Shown: positions 44,464-53,719, counted from the first letter of the stretch. The stretch is DNA of 64,000 bases from Treponema sp. (GCA_017938365.1 JAGBBT010000110.1:1-64000); one strand, 5' to 3'. Program-made: numbers and translations. The notes: generated from the letters alone by a model not told the origin.

Positions 44464-45285
44464 TTATTGAACTTTCTTCTTTGGACGGCCTCTTCCAGCT
44501 TTTACCGATACATTCTGTGTCATATTTGTTTCTGTATTGGTAAAAGAATTTGTAGGGTCTCCGTTTTCTTTATTTACATCAGTTGACCCAAATCCGTCTG
44601 ATCCACGTTCAGATTTTGTATTCTCAAATAATGTTTCTTCATTATCATATTCATTCACACTATTCATATTTGGAGAAAAACATGGAAGAAATTGAATAAT
44701 TTTTTCACCAGCAACAACTTTAGCTGAAGTATTTGTAGGATTAATCAAACAAATATGAATTTCTCCTTGATAATCTTCGTCTACAACAGATGCTCCAAAA
44801 ATAAGACCTCTCTTAGATGAAATTCCAGATTTATTTTCAGCTTTTAGATAAACTCCATGAGGCAAATTGGCTTTAATACCGGAAGGAATCAAAACTTTTC
44901 CTCCGGGAAGAATTTCAATTGCAGCAACTCGTGTTGATGGACTTTCTACCCAAGATGTTACTTCTGCATTACTTTTAAATGGATAACCTGCACTAGATTT
45001 ACCAAGCTTATAAACAAAAGACTGTTTGTCAGCTGCCAATGCAAATTGAACTTCAATATAAATTGAGTCATCCGTCAAAATAAATTTTGAATTTGAAAAC
45101 ACATAATCCTTTTCCATTTCAGGATTAATAAATTTATTTTCATATATTTCAGCATTTTTTGTAAAATCAGTAATATGCAAATTAGTTGGAATATAAAAAT
45201 CAAATCCAGCTGCTGCATATGATTTTGTTGGAACGTTAACTTCTCTAACTCTTGCAATGTCCAATGTAAATTCTTGTTCTTTCAT
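44464..45285 (-). CDS. dut: dUTPase with an insert and a C-terminal AT-hook
   Basis: 273 residues. dUTPase motifs are AAGFDFYIP (motif 1), KSGISSKRGLIFGASVVDEDYQGE (2 and 3), KIIQFLP (4) and RGSDGFGST (5). About 70 extra residues (40-110) are inserted after motif 1, and the tail ends AGRGRPKKKVQ, an AT-hook-type DNA-binding motif not found in ordinary dUTPases. It removes dUTP and supplies dUMP. It is preceded by two GroES-like genes with overlapping ends. Confidence 0.88.
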   Translation of the reverse strand: MKEQEFTLDIARVREVNVPTKSYAAAGFDFYIPTNLHITDFTKNAEIYENKFINPEMEKDYVFSNSKFILTDDSIYIEVQFALAADKQSFVYKLGKSSAGYPFKSNAEVTSWVESPSTRVAAIEILPGGKVLIPSGIKANLPHGVYLKAENKSGISSKRGLIFGASVVDEDYQGEIHICLINPTNTSAKVVAGEKIIQFLPCFSPNMNSVNEYDNEETLFENTKSERGSDGFGSTDVNKENGDPTNSFTNTETNMTQNVSVKAGRGRPKKKVQ

Positions 45286-45602
45286 CGTGAAATTTCCTTT
45301 GCTTCTTCTTCAGTTACTTTCATAAAAATATTTTCAGATTTTGTAATCACATATTCTGGCCCATCTTCAAATACAGAATAATAATCATACATTACGTAAT
45401 CGTCAACACTAATTCCGTCTTCGTTAGTGATTCTATTACCTAATTTAATTACTTTTGCAACACCTATTGCTGTATTTTTATTTTTAATATATGGAATTAC
45501 AATGTCTCCATAATGCCTTTCTAAACTTGGTTTGACCTTTTTTAGCAAAACCATTTTTCCAACAGGTGTTACGTCATTATATTCAGAAGTTCCATATTTC
45601 AC
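45282..45602 (-). CDS. GroES/gp31-like co-chaperonin, copy 2
   Basis: 106 residues. The order of strands VGKMVLLKKVKPSLERHYGDIVIPY…GVAKVIKLG…DDYVMYDYYSVF…YVITKSENIFMKV matches the GroES barrel with a mobile-loop region around residues 20-40. It overlaps the neighbours by 4 bases on each side. Phage co-chaperonins retune host GroEL for capsid protein folding. Confidence 0.65.
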   Translation of the reverse strand: MKYGTSEYNDVTPVGKMVLLKKVKPSLERHYGDIVIPYIKNKNTAIGVAKVIKLGNRITNEDGISVDDYVMYDYYSVFEDGPEYVITKSENIFMKVTEEEAKEISR

Positions 45603-45889
45603 TCTATCACCTCATCCAGTGCTAAAATTGCTTTAGGATCACAAATATAAAAAATTTGTCCATCTAAAATAATTTTCATCTTTGAATCTTTATCTTTCCA
45701 GTCAAATACAACTTTAGTATCAACTGGAATCAATTCCTTTTCAGTCATATAAGTTCCATGAGCTGCAATCGTTCCTCTATAATGAACTTCCTCTTCAGAT
45801 CTCCCAGATGGTACTAAAATACCACCAACATTTTCTTCGGGAGGAGGTGTTTCCACCTTTACAAGATACTTATTACCAATAGGCTGCAT
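45599..45889 (-). CDS. GroES-like co-chaperonin, copy 1
   Basis: 96 residues: IGNKYLVKVETPPPEENVGGILVPSGRSEEEVHYRGTIAAHGTY…DTKVVFDWKDKDSKMKIILDGQIFYICDPKAILA. This is the GroES length and strand order, with the mobile-loop GGILVPS motif. Together with copy 2 it could form a hetero-oligomeric co-chaperonin. AAAGGAGAAAT ribosome site. Confidence 0.75.
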   Translation of the reverse strand: MQPIGNKYLVKVETPPPEENVGGILVPSGRSEEEVHYRGTIAAHGTYMTEKELIPVDTKVVFDWKDKDSKMKIILDGQIFYICDPKAILALDEVIE

Positions 45890-45911
45890 TTATTTCTCCT
45901 TTTTATATAAA

Positions 45912-46626
45912 TTACATATTCAACACAGTAATATCGCCCGGATTAACCAATGGTGCTACTAATTCTTCTTTTTTCTGGGTTTGCTGTTTATATTTTTCTT
46001 TAAATTTTTCAATAAACTCATTCATTGGAAGATACTTATATTCAGTTAAATGATATTTTTTCTTTTCATCATTAAATTTATTAATATCAGCATGAAATCC
46101 ATCAGTAGTATGTATTTTAAAATATTTCCAAGATTCTGGTATATCTAAATAACAACAATTGCTAAGTGTCATATTATTTTCATAAAATACTTGCATCATA
46201 TCTTGCAAATAAAACATAACTGGATATTCTGTATTGAATCTAAAATTAATTTTATTCAATTTTTCAATGTTAATTCCTAAAAACCCGTATGCTGGAAAAT
46301 TTAAAGCATCAGTTGTGTTATTATTAATTGTAATTCTTAAATTAGGATTTGGAATATTATTTGTGCTAGGAAGAATTGAATTCATGTGAATATAATATGG
46401 ATACATCACAAATGGAATATCCCACATTTTCATAAATTCAGTATAATCATCAAAAATTTTATGCTTATCAATTAAATTTGCAAAAATGTCATTTTGAACA
46501 AAAAATGCAAATTTATGACCGATTATTTAAAGATTCTTTATCTATAATATTGTTAATATAATTTGGAACATTTAAAGAATCAGTTATCACGTAAACATTA
46601 ACAGAATATTCTTTATTTTTTGTCAT
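45912..46626 (-). CDS. Unknown protein, 237 aa, read through a CGG +1 shift
   Basis: ATG 46626 gives 35 codons (MTKNKEYSVNVYVITDSLNV…ESLNN), then CGG (46521-46519) with TAA two codons on. Skipping C gives GHKFAFFVQNDIFANLIDKHKIFDDYTEFMKMWDIPFVMYPYY and continues for 202 codons. The product looks like a Rossmann/glycosyltransferase-type fold by its pattern of strands and helices, with many aromatic residues, but I cannot assign a family. It ends 22 bases before the GroES-like genes. Confidence 0.65.
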
Positions 46627-46627
46627 T

Positions 46628-47002
46628 TTATTTCTCTTCTAGTTTTTCATTATATGGTCCAACTTTTCGCATAGCAAGATCATGAAATGTATGTGTTAAT
46701 ACTTCACAAAATTCTTTTTGCTTTAAAAATAATGCTAATGACATAGCCAAATCTTCTTCAGCTGTTATTGCTTGATTTTTATCTGTCATTTTTGTTAATA
46801 CAATTTCAACAACATTACCTGGATGCATAACAAGCGCTACATCATTATCTCCAAGCTTAAGAAAACGATTATTACTTCTGTCATAAAAAACAGCAGACTT
46901 AGTCTCTTTCTTAGACTTATGATCAGTATAAGAATTAAGATTCTGTCTTAAATTATTAACGTATTTCTTCTTTTTAAAAAGATTTTTCAATAAATTAAAC
47001 AT
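46628..47002 (-). CDS. Unknown basic protein, 124 aa
   Basis: ATG 47002 is favoured over a GTG at 47014 because AGGAG lies just upstream of it. The N-terminus is very basic (MFNLLKNLFKKKKYVNNL). The middle VFYDRSNNRFLKLGDNDVALVMHPGNVVEIVLTK looks like a small beta domain. It ends one base before the next ATG. Confidence 0.5.
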   Translation of the reverse strand: MFNLLKNLFKKKKYVNNLRQNLNSYTDHKSKKETKSAVFYDRSNNRFLKLGDNDVALVMHPGNVVEIVLTKMTDKNQAITAEEDLAMSLALFLKQKEFCEVLTHTFHDLAMRKVGPYNEKLEEK

Positions 47003-47044
47003 ACATTGTCTCACTCCTACTAAATATCAAATTAAACTAAAAAG

Positions 47045-47142
47045 GTGAGATGATATACATAAAAGCTGAAAAGGAGTGAAACAGCTTTAAAGACGGAAGT
47101 GAATTAGCTCTATTGAAAGAAGCAAAGTGTATATCATCTCAC
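47045..47142. ncRNA. Candidate structured RNA closed by a 15-bp perfect stem
   Basis: GTGAGATGATATACA (47045-47059) pairs perfectly with TGTATATCATCTCAC (47128-47142). Inside, AAAGCTG (62-68) pairs with CAGCTTT (82-88) as a second hairpin, leaving a purine-rich arm of about 40 bases. A third related copy of the ACATAAAAGCTGAA segment lies inverted at about 47250-47270. No ORF uses this 280-base gap. The strand of transcription is unknown. It could be a small RNA, an RNA-processing site or a recombination hairpin. Confidence 0.45.
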
Positions 47143-47285
47143 TAAACTTATTTAAGTAATATCTTTTATGTTATATCAAAAAGATATCTTAAAGAACTAA
47201 AAACTTAGAGAAATTAACTAAAATAATCATTAATTTACTTTTAAACTTCACTCTTCAGCTTTTATGTAAGCAAATCTATAATAAA

Positions 47286-48439
47286 TTACAAACTTAAATG
47301 AATTGTTTTTGGATTTATAGAATAAAGATTATAATAAAGATTTGCATTATTTTCTAGCCAATATCCTTTTGGAGAATATTTGTCACCTTTTTCAATAACG
47401 TTTCTATTATGAAGAATTAAATCTTTATAAACTTTTTCTGAATTATTTGTGAAAAATAATTGATGAACAATATTATCAAGTTGATTTGCATCATTAAATA
47501 CAACGTCAGTATATTTATTATATGTTAAAATATTTTGACCAGCCATTGGAATTCCTAAAGCACTAAATTCCAAAAACTTAATATTACTTTTACATTTATT
47601 AAATGTATTATCGATTAACGGAGCAACCAACAAATCAATATTTCTAAGTTGAAGCTCTCTAGGATAATTTAATAAATCTGAAGGTGGCTGAAATTCAACT
47701 TTCTTTTGTTGAACTTCTTCTTTAAGTTGCTGCGGAAATCCACCAACAAATATGAATTTATATTTGTCAATATTTGACTTAATCCAAGGAATTAAATGTG
47801 TAAAATCATCAACACCGTTATTGTTATTCTGAACATCAAAATGATTTGTAGAACAACAAAAAGCAATTCTAGGCTGATTTCTAGTACTTCTCCATAAATT
47901 CATTTGACGATCAATATTCATTGCTTCTCCAATCCACCATCTAGGCAAATAATTTGGAACAACAATAAATTTTTCTTTTGGAATATTAAACACTTTCTGA
48001 TAAACTTCACCAAGAAATTCTGTAGAAACTGTAATCAAATCACACATTTCCATAATTTCTTTTACTGAATCACCAACTCTGTCATATGCATAATGAGGCT
48101 TTGCAATATTATAAGCCGGAATATCATCATAAATAAGCAAATCATCAATTTCATATACCAACCACATTCCTAACTGATCAGCCAATGGCTTAAGAAAATT
48201 TTTCAACATTGCAGCTTTCTCTTTACCATACCATCGCTGCAAACGAACCATCCTAATTCCACCATCAACCATTCTATAAAAGTTAGGATCTGTAATAACA
48301 GACAATGTGTCTGTAATTCTAAACTGAATATCACTATTCAACATCGTTTGCAACAACATAGATGGAAACAATTCCCTATACCAACCGACATCCGGAATGA
48401 ATCTCCACGAAAATGAACTGAATGAATAACTTTTGGCAT
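47286..48439 (-). CDS. Glycosyltransferase-like protein, read through two CGG +1 shifts
   Basis: ATG 48439 reads MPKVIHSVHFRGDSF, then CGG (48394-48392). Skipping C gives G-C, and the new frame meets a second CGG (48387-48385) at once. Skipping again gives GWYRELFPSML and the long frame. The result, RGDSF-G-C-G-WYRELFPSML, has the (G)CGWYR..P motif of phage glycosyltransferase-like proteins. The middle has DLITVSTEFLGEVYQKVFNIPKEKFIVVPNYLP, a GT-B-type segment, and EFSALGIPMAGQ near the C-terminus. Total about 383 residues. Two shifts in eight bases is the most stringent test of the CGG rule in this window. Confidence 0.85.
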
Positions 48440-48451
48440 TTTTAATTAACC

Positions 48452-49600
48452 TTACTTCTTTTTTATTTTAAAATAACCACAATTTTCAACATGATATCCT
48501 CTATCTTCTATTAATGGTGGAAGAACTTCTTCTACACTATCAAAATCTTTTAATGAATACCAGCATCTATCTAATAAAATAATTTTATTATCAATTTCTT
48601 CTTTATTTTCAAATATACATTTTAGTTTTTCTTTGATTAATTCTTTGTTATTAATCCATTCATCTTCCCATACATGAATAAGTCTATAATCTTTAGCCTC
48701 ACACATTTCAGTTTTCATTAGATGATATCCAGGAGGTGTTCCAGCTTCTATTGAATGATACCAAATGCCGTTAAACTCTAAAGCTAGTTTTATCTCAGGT
48801 ATGACAATATCTAATTCATAAGGTTTAATTAAAGTTCTATCATGTGTTTTTAAGTCATTAAAAAATTGATGACAAAAATCTATTAGTTCTTGTTCAGATG
48901 AAGAAGTTCCTAGAGGATAACAGAATGGACATTTTACCATGCCTTTTATTGGATAATGTTTATGAATATGTGAAATTAAATTTGCATTAAAAATATTACC
49001 GACATTTCATACATTTCCATTGATAGATGTTACGCTTTCCTATATATTCATTACTAGCAAATAATGGAGTTATATAATTTGACCAGGATAGTAGCTTTTT
49101 ATATGTTTGATTAAATTTTCCTTGAAGTGTTTTCTGTTCAACTTCTGGAATGTGTAAAGTAGAAGTTACACCGGTATTTCTTTAAACAGGTTTCTTTTGT
49201 TGCTTCGTAATTAGAAACTCTGTTTGCAAAGACTAAATTAGTAGAGACACCATATTTTTGTAAATTGGTTAATTTTATTTTATTTTTAATTTCTGTATTT
49301 TTAGATTGATGTTCAAATCCATATTTCTTTAAGCATGTTTGTTTTGATGTAATTTTCTTTTTTCTTATAATATCTTTATTTGAATTTTGACAGGAACGAT
49401 TACAATAGTTAGTTCCTCTTTTACATGCCTTGTATGAAAGAAGTTTACCGACAAGTTAAACAATAACGCAAATTTATTGGATAAATCTGGTTTTTAGCAA
49501 TATCAAAAATAGACCATCCTGGATATTTTTCCATTTCAGAAAAACATTCAGGATGATCATTTATATATTTTTGTAAAAATTTTCTAGATATGCGAATCAC
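48452..49600 (-). CDS. EDxHD-type homing endonuclease, read through three CGG +1 shifts
   Basis: From GTG 49600 (overlapping the upstream stop) the frame meets CGG three times: 49450-49448 in TC-G-K (zinc ribbon), 49173-49171 in KKY-G-V (repeat motif), and 49001-48999 in KC-G-NIF (second zinc ribbon). Each skip restores a Gly seen at the same place in the paralogue at 58411, which has plain GGT codons there. The C-terminal part is the nuclease ELDIVIPEIKLALEFNGIWYHS…YRLIHVWEDEW. Full length is 381 residues against 379 in the intact paralogue. Read conventionally it would be four fragments. Confidence 0.88.
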
Positions 49601-49887
49601 TTTAATTTTTCATCAATATTAAAAAACTTCATGTCATCAAATTTATTATCTTTCTGTTTGTCTTCATACCCATTTTTATAGCCTTCTTTGTAATAATAAA
49701 CTCTCATTGAAGGCATGTAGCTTGAGAAAAACATATAACATATTACTAGTGCCATTAATACAAATGCAGTTAAAAATCCCCATACAAAAGTAAGAGCACA
49801 TGTGACAACAATTGATGTTTCTGGAAACACAAGAGCTGCTAACAAAAATAATACAGTCGGAAGCATATATTTACTCAGATTTGACAT
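49597..49887 (-). CDS. Small membrane protein with two predicted helices, 96 aa
   Basis: ATG 49887 with AGGAGAAA upstream. Two transmembrane helices (about 8-27 and 33-55) are followed by a Lys/Asp-rich tail with YYKEGYKNGYEDKQKD. It overlaps the homing endonuclease start (GTGA) and the upstream gene. The function is unknown. Confidence 0.55.
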   Translation of the reverse strand: MSNLSKYMLPTVLFLLAALVFPETSIVVTCALTFVWGFLTAFVLMALVICYMFFSSYMPSMRVYYYKEGYKNGYEDKQKDNKFDDMKFFNIDEKLK

Positions 49888-50065
49888 CAAGTTTCTCCTG
49901 ATAAATCATTTTAATTTTAATATGGCTTGGAGCATTTATTTCTGATAGTTCCGGCACCTTTTGGTTTATTGTAGTTGATGTAAAGTGTTCACAACATAGA
50001 ATAGCGCAAGTTGCTAAGAACAGTGACAGAAATATAACAAAAAAGAGTTCAAGTACGTTTTTCAT
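49871..50065 (-). CDS. Small membrane-anchored protein, 64 aa
   Basis: ATG 50065 (MKNVLELFFVIFLSLFLATC) gives a strong N-terminal hydrophobic segment followed by CAILCCEH and a short periplasmic-type tail. The Cys cluster after the helix could allow lipidation, as in some spanin outer subunits, but the lipobox is not clear. It overlaps the next gene. Confidence 0.45.
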   Translation of the reverse strand: MKNVLELFFVIFLSLFLATCAILCCEHFTSTTINQKVPELSEINAPSHIKIKMIYQEKLDVKSE

Positions 50066-50066
50066 T

Positions 50067-51410
50067 TTAAAAATCTCGTTCTTTTCCAATGACCATTTTC
50101 AACACTGGAAATTGAAGAGAAACAGATCCATCTTGGTTATGACTTTCCTGTTTATATTTAACGTTGATAACTTTTCCGATAATTTCTTCTGGATGTTCAA
50201 ACCAAAGACGGCGTTGTTCATCAGAAAGACCAGAACCAACTTGACACTGATGACCTTTATATTCAATGGTAAGGGCAGCACATGTATTCATATTTTCCAT
50301 AACACCCTTATCATTAAGCATAAGTTTTTCGCCGTTAATTGTTCCAGTAACTACAAATTCAGCGTCTTTAAACAGTTTATATTTCAAAAGGTCTGTAGAA
50401 CGACCGGATTTAAATGGGCAATTTTTTCTAAAGATAAAACCTTCCCATTTTTCATTGTCAACATACATTACTTTGAGACGTTCAAAATTTTCATTTGTAT
50501 ATGGAACAGAAAAAATTACCATAAGATGCTTTGTATCTTTTCCATTTGCCATAAACTTCTTAAGATTTGAATAACGAACAGAATAATTCATACTCTGACG
50601 AATACCAAAAAATTCATCTTCAGTAAGAATATCAAACATAATGTAACGAGGATTTTCTACAGTGTAATCCTTACGGCGAGCTTCTGAAACAATTCCATTC
50701 CAATCTTCTTTTCCATCTTCATCGATTAGACATACTTCGCCATCAATCACTGTATTAACACCATAAAATGGAGACTTTTTATAAAGATCAACAATTTCAT
50801 CTACGACCTTTTGAAGTGTCGTATATTCTTTTCCGTTTCTTGACATTGTTTTAACAGAAATTGAATTTGTCTTTTTATCAAATTGAATAAACGTAGTAGA
50901 ACGAATTCCATCACATTTACGCTGGATAAAATAATCTGTAAGATTATACTTATCATGTTTCTTTTCATCATAAGTTTGTGCAAGAGGCACTTCATATACA
51001 TGAATCACGTTACCAAACGCTTTATTAAGCTGAGTAACTGCAACTCCAATTTTCATATTTCTGTCAAAGAAATTCAAAAGAAGCTCTTCATAGTCTCTAT
51101 TACAATCGATAAACGTAATGATTTTTTCAAGGGCAGCATTACCAGTGTACTTGCGAGAATTCAATTCATCACACAATTCAAAAAGATCAAATGCCTGATC
51201 AAAATTTGCAATATAATTCGGCGTATAATTCTGCCAATATTTTACAATATTTTTTGATGAAGCGCCATAAAGCCTTGTACTGTCATAACAATACTGAAAA
51301 AATTTTACAATATCTTTGTCAGTTTTATATTCACTCAGAATTTTAAGCTTTTCTGTAGCAGAATTATTTCCTTTAAGACGATCAATAACTTCTTTAATTT
51401 TTTCAAGCAT
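50067..51410 (-). CDS. ATP-dependent DNA ligase (T4 gp30-like)
   Basis: 447 residues. The adenylation motif is QRKCDGIR (163-170, Lys165). Later nucleotidyltransferase motifs are NTVIDGEVCL, EGFIFR and KYKLFKDAEFVV, with an OB-fold C-terminus. The N-terminal DNA-binding helical domain and length agree with T4 DNA ligase (487). It seals nicks during lagging-strand synthesis. It begins an apparent unit with the two membrane proteins. Confidence 0.9.
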   Translation of the reverse strand: MLEKIKEVIDRLKGNNSATEKLKILSEYKTDKDIVKFFQYCYDSTRLYGASSKNIVKYWQNYTPNYIANFDQAFDLFELCDELNSRKYTGNAALEKIITFIDCNRDYEELLLNFFDRNMKIGVAVTQLNKAFGNVIHVYEVPLAQTYDEKKHDKYNLTDYFIQRKCDGIRSTTFIQFDKKTNSISVKTMSRNGKEYTTLQKVVDEIVDLYKKSPFYGVNTVIDGEVCLIDEDGKEDWNGIVSEARRKDYTVENPRYIMFDILTEDEFFGIRQSMNYSVRYSNLKKFMANGKDTKHLMVIFSVPYTNENFERLKVMYVDNEKWEGFIFRKNCPFKSGRSTDLLKYKLFKDAEFVVTGTINGEKLMLNDKGVMENMNTCAALTIEYKGHQCQVGSGLSDEQRRLWFEHPEEIIGKVINVKYKQESHNQDGSVSLQFPVLKMVIGKERDF

Positions 51411-51446
51411 AAAAATTACCTTTTTTATTTTAAAGATAGCACAAAA

Positions 51447-52538
51447 TTATGAATAATTTTGTGTAGAAAGATTAAAATCACATAAATTTGGATCAATATA
51501 TGACATATAATTATTTTTCATAAGTTTTTCAGCTTTTTTAAGAATTAAAAATTCCTGAAACATTCCACATGTGCGTGGAATAATATCATTATTAGCAGCA
51601 CTATGTATTTTATCTTTCTTATCAACTAATGCATAATAACAATTCAAAAAATTTGTGCTATATTTTTCCTTTGCATCTTTAGTTAAGTGAGCATTATGCT
51701 TCTTAATAGATGAAGTTAATGAATATCCATATACCACTTTTTTAAAATTCTTTTCTATATCTTCTGCTTCTTTAAAAAAGGAATAATATTTTTCTTTTTC
51801 TGATTTATATTTTGAGGAAAAAACTCCATATTGCTCGCCAGTATCAAAAGTAATCACAACTCCTTCAATAGGCGACTCGACATTAACATCACATAAATGA
51901 GATTGTAAAGAATCTGTTTTAATCTCAAACAATTTTAACAAATCAATAAAATTTAAAAATTGTTTGGATTTAATATCAGAAAAATCATATGTCAATGACT
52001 TGCCATTAATATATTGAACTGCATCTTCATCCTCGGCAGTAAATGAAATATTTAACATATTTTGTTTAAATTCACTATCTGAAATTAAAATAAGTTCATC
52101 ATCTTCAACTTTATACATATCAAAAATTACAAAATATGATCCAGTAAATGTAATGCTTGGTGTATATTTTGTACAAACTGGTGCAAAAGTATTGCTGTTC
52201 TTATTTTCATCAATTCCGTAATTCCAAATAAGTTCACCAGAAAGTTTAATAGGATACTCAAACAAATTTTTAATTTTAGACATTTCATCTAATATATTTG
52301 CTATATCTGGAAAAATAAAACTATCCTTTTCAACAAGCCCAGAATAAGATGATTCAAATAACATTTTGTCTTTATTAAAATAAAGACGAAAAGCCATTCC
52401 ATCAACTTTTTCTGTTACTTTAAATGTATGATTATTAAACAATTCAAGAAAATGAAATTGTTCTTTTTCATTGAGTTGAGTTAGTTTTTTAAGAGGCTTG
52501 CGTGGAGTCGTTAATGTTGATGTTATGTTCTTTTGCAT
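51447..52538 (-). CDS. RNA ligase-like nucleotidyltransferase (KxDG family)
   Basis: 363 residues. Motif I is FKVTEKVDGMAFRLYF (Lys44-x-Asp-Gly), motif III-like YFVIFDMYKVED, motif IV PIEGVVITFDTG and motif V KYKSEKEKYYSF. The overall pattern is Rnl2/DNA-ligase-like but the length and domain order fit an RNA or polynucleotide ligase. It overlaps the next gene by 50 bases. With the kinase-phosphatase at 18736 it may form an RNA repair pair against host anticodon nucleases. Confidence 0.7.
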   Translation of the reverse strand: MQKNITSTLTTPRKPLKKLTQLNEKEQFHFLELFNNHTFKVTEKVDGMAFRLYFNKDKMLFESSYSGLVEKDSFIFPDIANILDEMSKIKNLFEYPIKLSGELIWNYGIDENKNSNTFAPVCTKYTPSITFTGSYFVIFDMYKVEDDELILISDSEFKQNMLNISFTAEDEDAVQYINGKSLTYDFSDIKSKQFLNFIDLLKLFEIKTDSLQSHLCDVNVESPIEGVVITFDTGEQYGVFSSKYKSEKEKYYSFFKEAEDIEKNFKKVVYGYSLTSSIKKHNAHLTKDAKEKYSTNFLNCYYALVDKKDKIHSAANNDIIPRTCGMFQEFLILKKAEKLMKNNYMSYIDPNLCDFNLSTQNYS

Positions 52539-53472
52539 ATGTTATAACCTCTTCTGGCATTGTAAGTTTTTTATCATCTGTATATTGCCATTTATTTGCT
52601 GCATTGAACAACCTTATAAATGTTTTTGTAATTCTATTTTTCAACGTTGAATCTTTAAAATTACAAATCATAATAGAATTCCAAAGATTTTCAAATGTAT
52701 GACATACATGTTCAACATATGTTTGCTCGAGTTTTATATTATTTGATACAGCGTTGTTAAACAAACCAGAAATAAGAAGATTAACCATACAACCACAGTT
52801 TTTAGATTCTTCTTCTATTTTTCTTGGATTAACAAGAAACTTTCCTTTCTTTCCTCGATATGTTTTAACATTATATTGAATTGTATCTGGTCCAAGAGCA
52901 TAAAATCCATAAGTGATATATGGAGAAATCTCTTTCCCATCTACAACATATGGAATTGCATCTGTGTCTTTGAATTTATCTGGACAAGAAATTGACGTTT
53001 CTTTAATAAAAGAATTTACAAGCATAGAACGAATTGCACCGTTATATTTAGATTCACCTTTACCTGGAGCATCATATTTAAATTGTGCATAAGACAAATC
53101 TAAAACAAACATTAAATCAAGCTGACAAATTTTATCAGTAGGTCCATTTTTATCGCAAATAGGTAATCCAATATGAACCATCTGAAATCCAGTCTTAATT
53201 CTATTATTTGTCTGTAGACCAAGTGAACTTGCTTTATCACAAATAATATCAGCAAGAACATACTTATCTTTTGTAATTTTAGACGCCGTTGGATATTCAA
53301 TTGCAATATCCATATCACCAGAAATATCTTTTTTTCCAGTAGAACCTAAAAATGAAATACTGTCTAAAGATATATCAAGCGGTTCTAAAATGTTTTTTTG
53401 AAAAAAACGAGCTGTATAAAATACATTATCCAGCTCGATAGGTGAAATATTTTTAATTGCTAGCCCAGACAT
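52489..53472 (-). CDS. Nucleotidyltransferase-fold protein linked to the ligase
   Basis: ATG 53472 (MSGLAIKN) with GGTGGA upstream. The Pol-beta/NTase signature LGSTGKKDISGDMDIAIE (G-S then D-x-D) is followed by a third acidic strand ICQLDLMFVLDL. The C-terminal half is helical. Such NTases paired with KxDG ligases are seen in T4-like phages; they could add nucleotides or a tag to RNA ends. It overlaps the ligase gene and the small basic gene upstream. Confidence 0.7.
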   Translation of the reverse strand: MSGLAIKNISPIELDNVFYTARFFQKNILEPLDISLDSISFLGSTGKKDISGDMDIAIEYPTASKITKDKYVLADIICDKASSLGLQTNNRIKTGFQMVHIGLPICDKNGPTDKICQLDLMFVLDLSYAQFKYDAPGKGESKYNGAIRSMLVNSFIKETSISCPDKFKDTDAIPYVVDGKEISPYITYGFYALGPDTIQYNVKTYRGKKGKFLVNPRKIEEESKNCGCMVNLLISGLFNNAVSNNIKLEQTYVEHVCHTFENLWNSIMICNFKDSTLKNRITKTFIRLFNAANKWQYTDDKKLTMPEEVITYAKEHNININDSTQAS

Positions 53473-53635
53473 CTTTTCCACCACGCTTAGGCTTATTACG
53501 TTTCTTATTATCCTGATGATACATCATTTTCATTTTTGACTGCTGCTTTTTCTGTCTAATCTTTTCAAAGTTCTTGACTTCTTCATTGAAATCGTTGTCC
53601 TCATCAAGCAGATCTGCATCATACGGAATCTTCAT
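53453..53635 (-). CDS. Small basic protein, 60 aa
   Basis: An N-terminal acidic patch (DADLLDEDNDFNEEV) is followed by a Lys/Gln/Arg-rich tail (KIRQKKQQSKMKMMYHQDNKKRNKPKRGG). Highly charged and probably disordered. It overlaps the NTase start by 20 bases. AAAGG ribosome site. Possibly a nucleic-acid-binding accessory. Confidence 0.5.
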   Translation of the reverse strand: MKIPYDADLLDEDNDFNEEVKNFEKIRQKKQQSKMKMMYHQDNKKRNKPKRGGKDVWASN

Positions 53636-53719
53636 TTTTCTAATAAATACCTTTCATAATTTTTATTTTTACGGAGATTCTAATTAAAGAATAGCATATC
53701 ATAAGAAAATGTAAACATA

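Noticed and set aside
47045-47142. A hammerhead or twister ribozyme
   Set aside because: The conserved core bases of these ribozymes are not present on either strand.
48452-49600. Treating the endonuclease region as a decayed pseudogene
   Set aside because: Between the CGG sites all codons keep family motifs with no other stop or indel, which is not expected for neutral decay.
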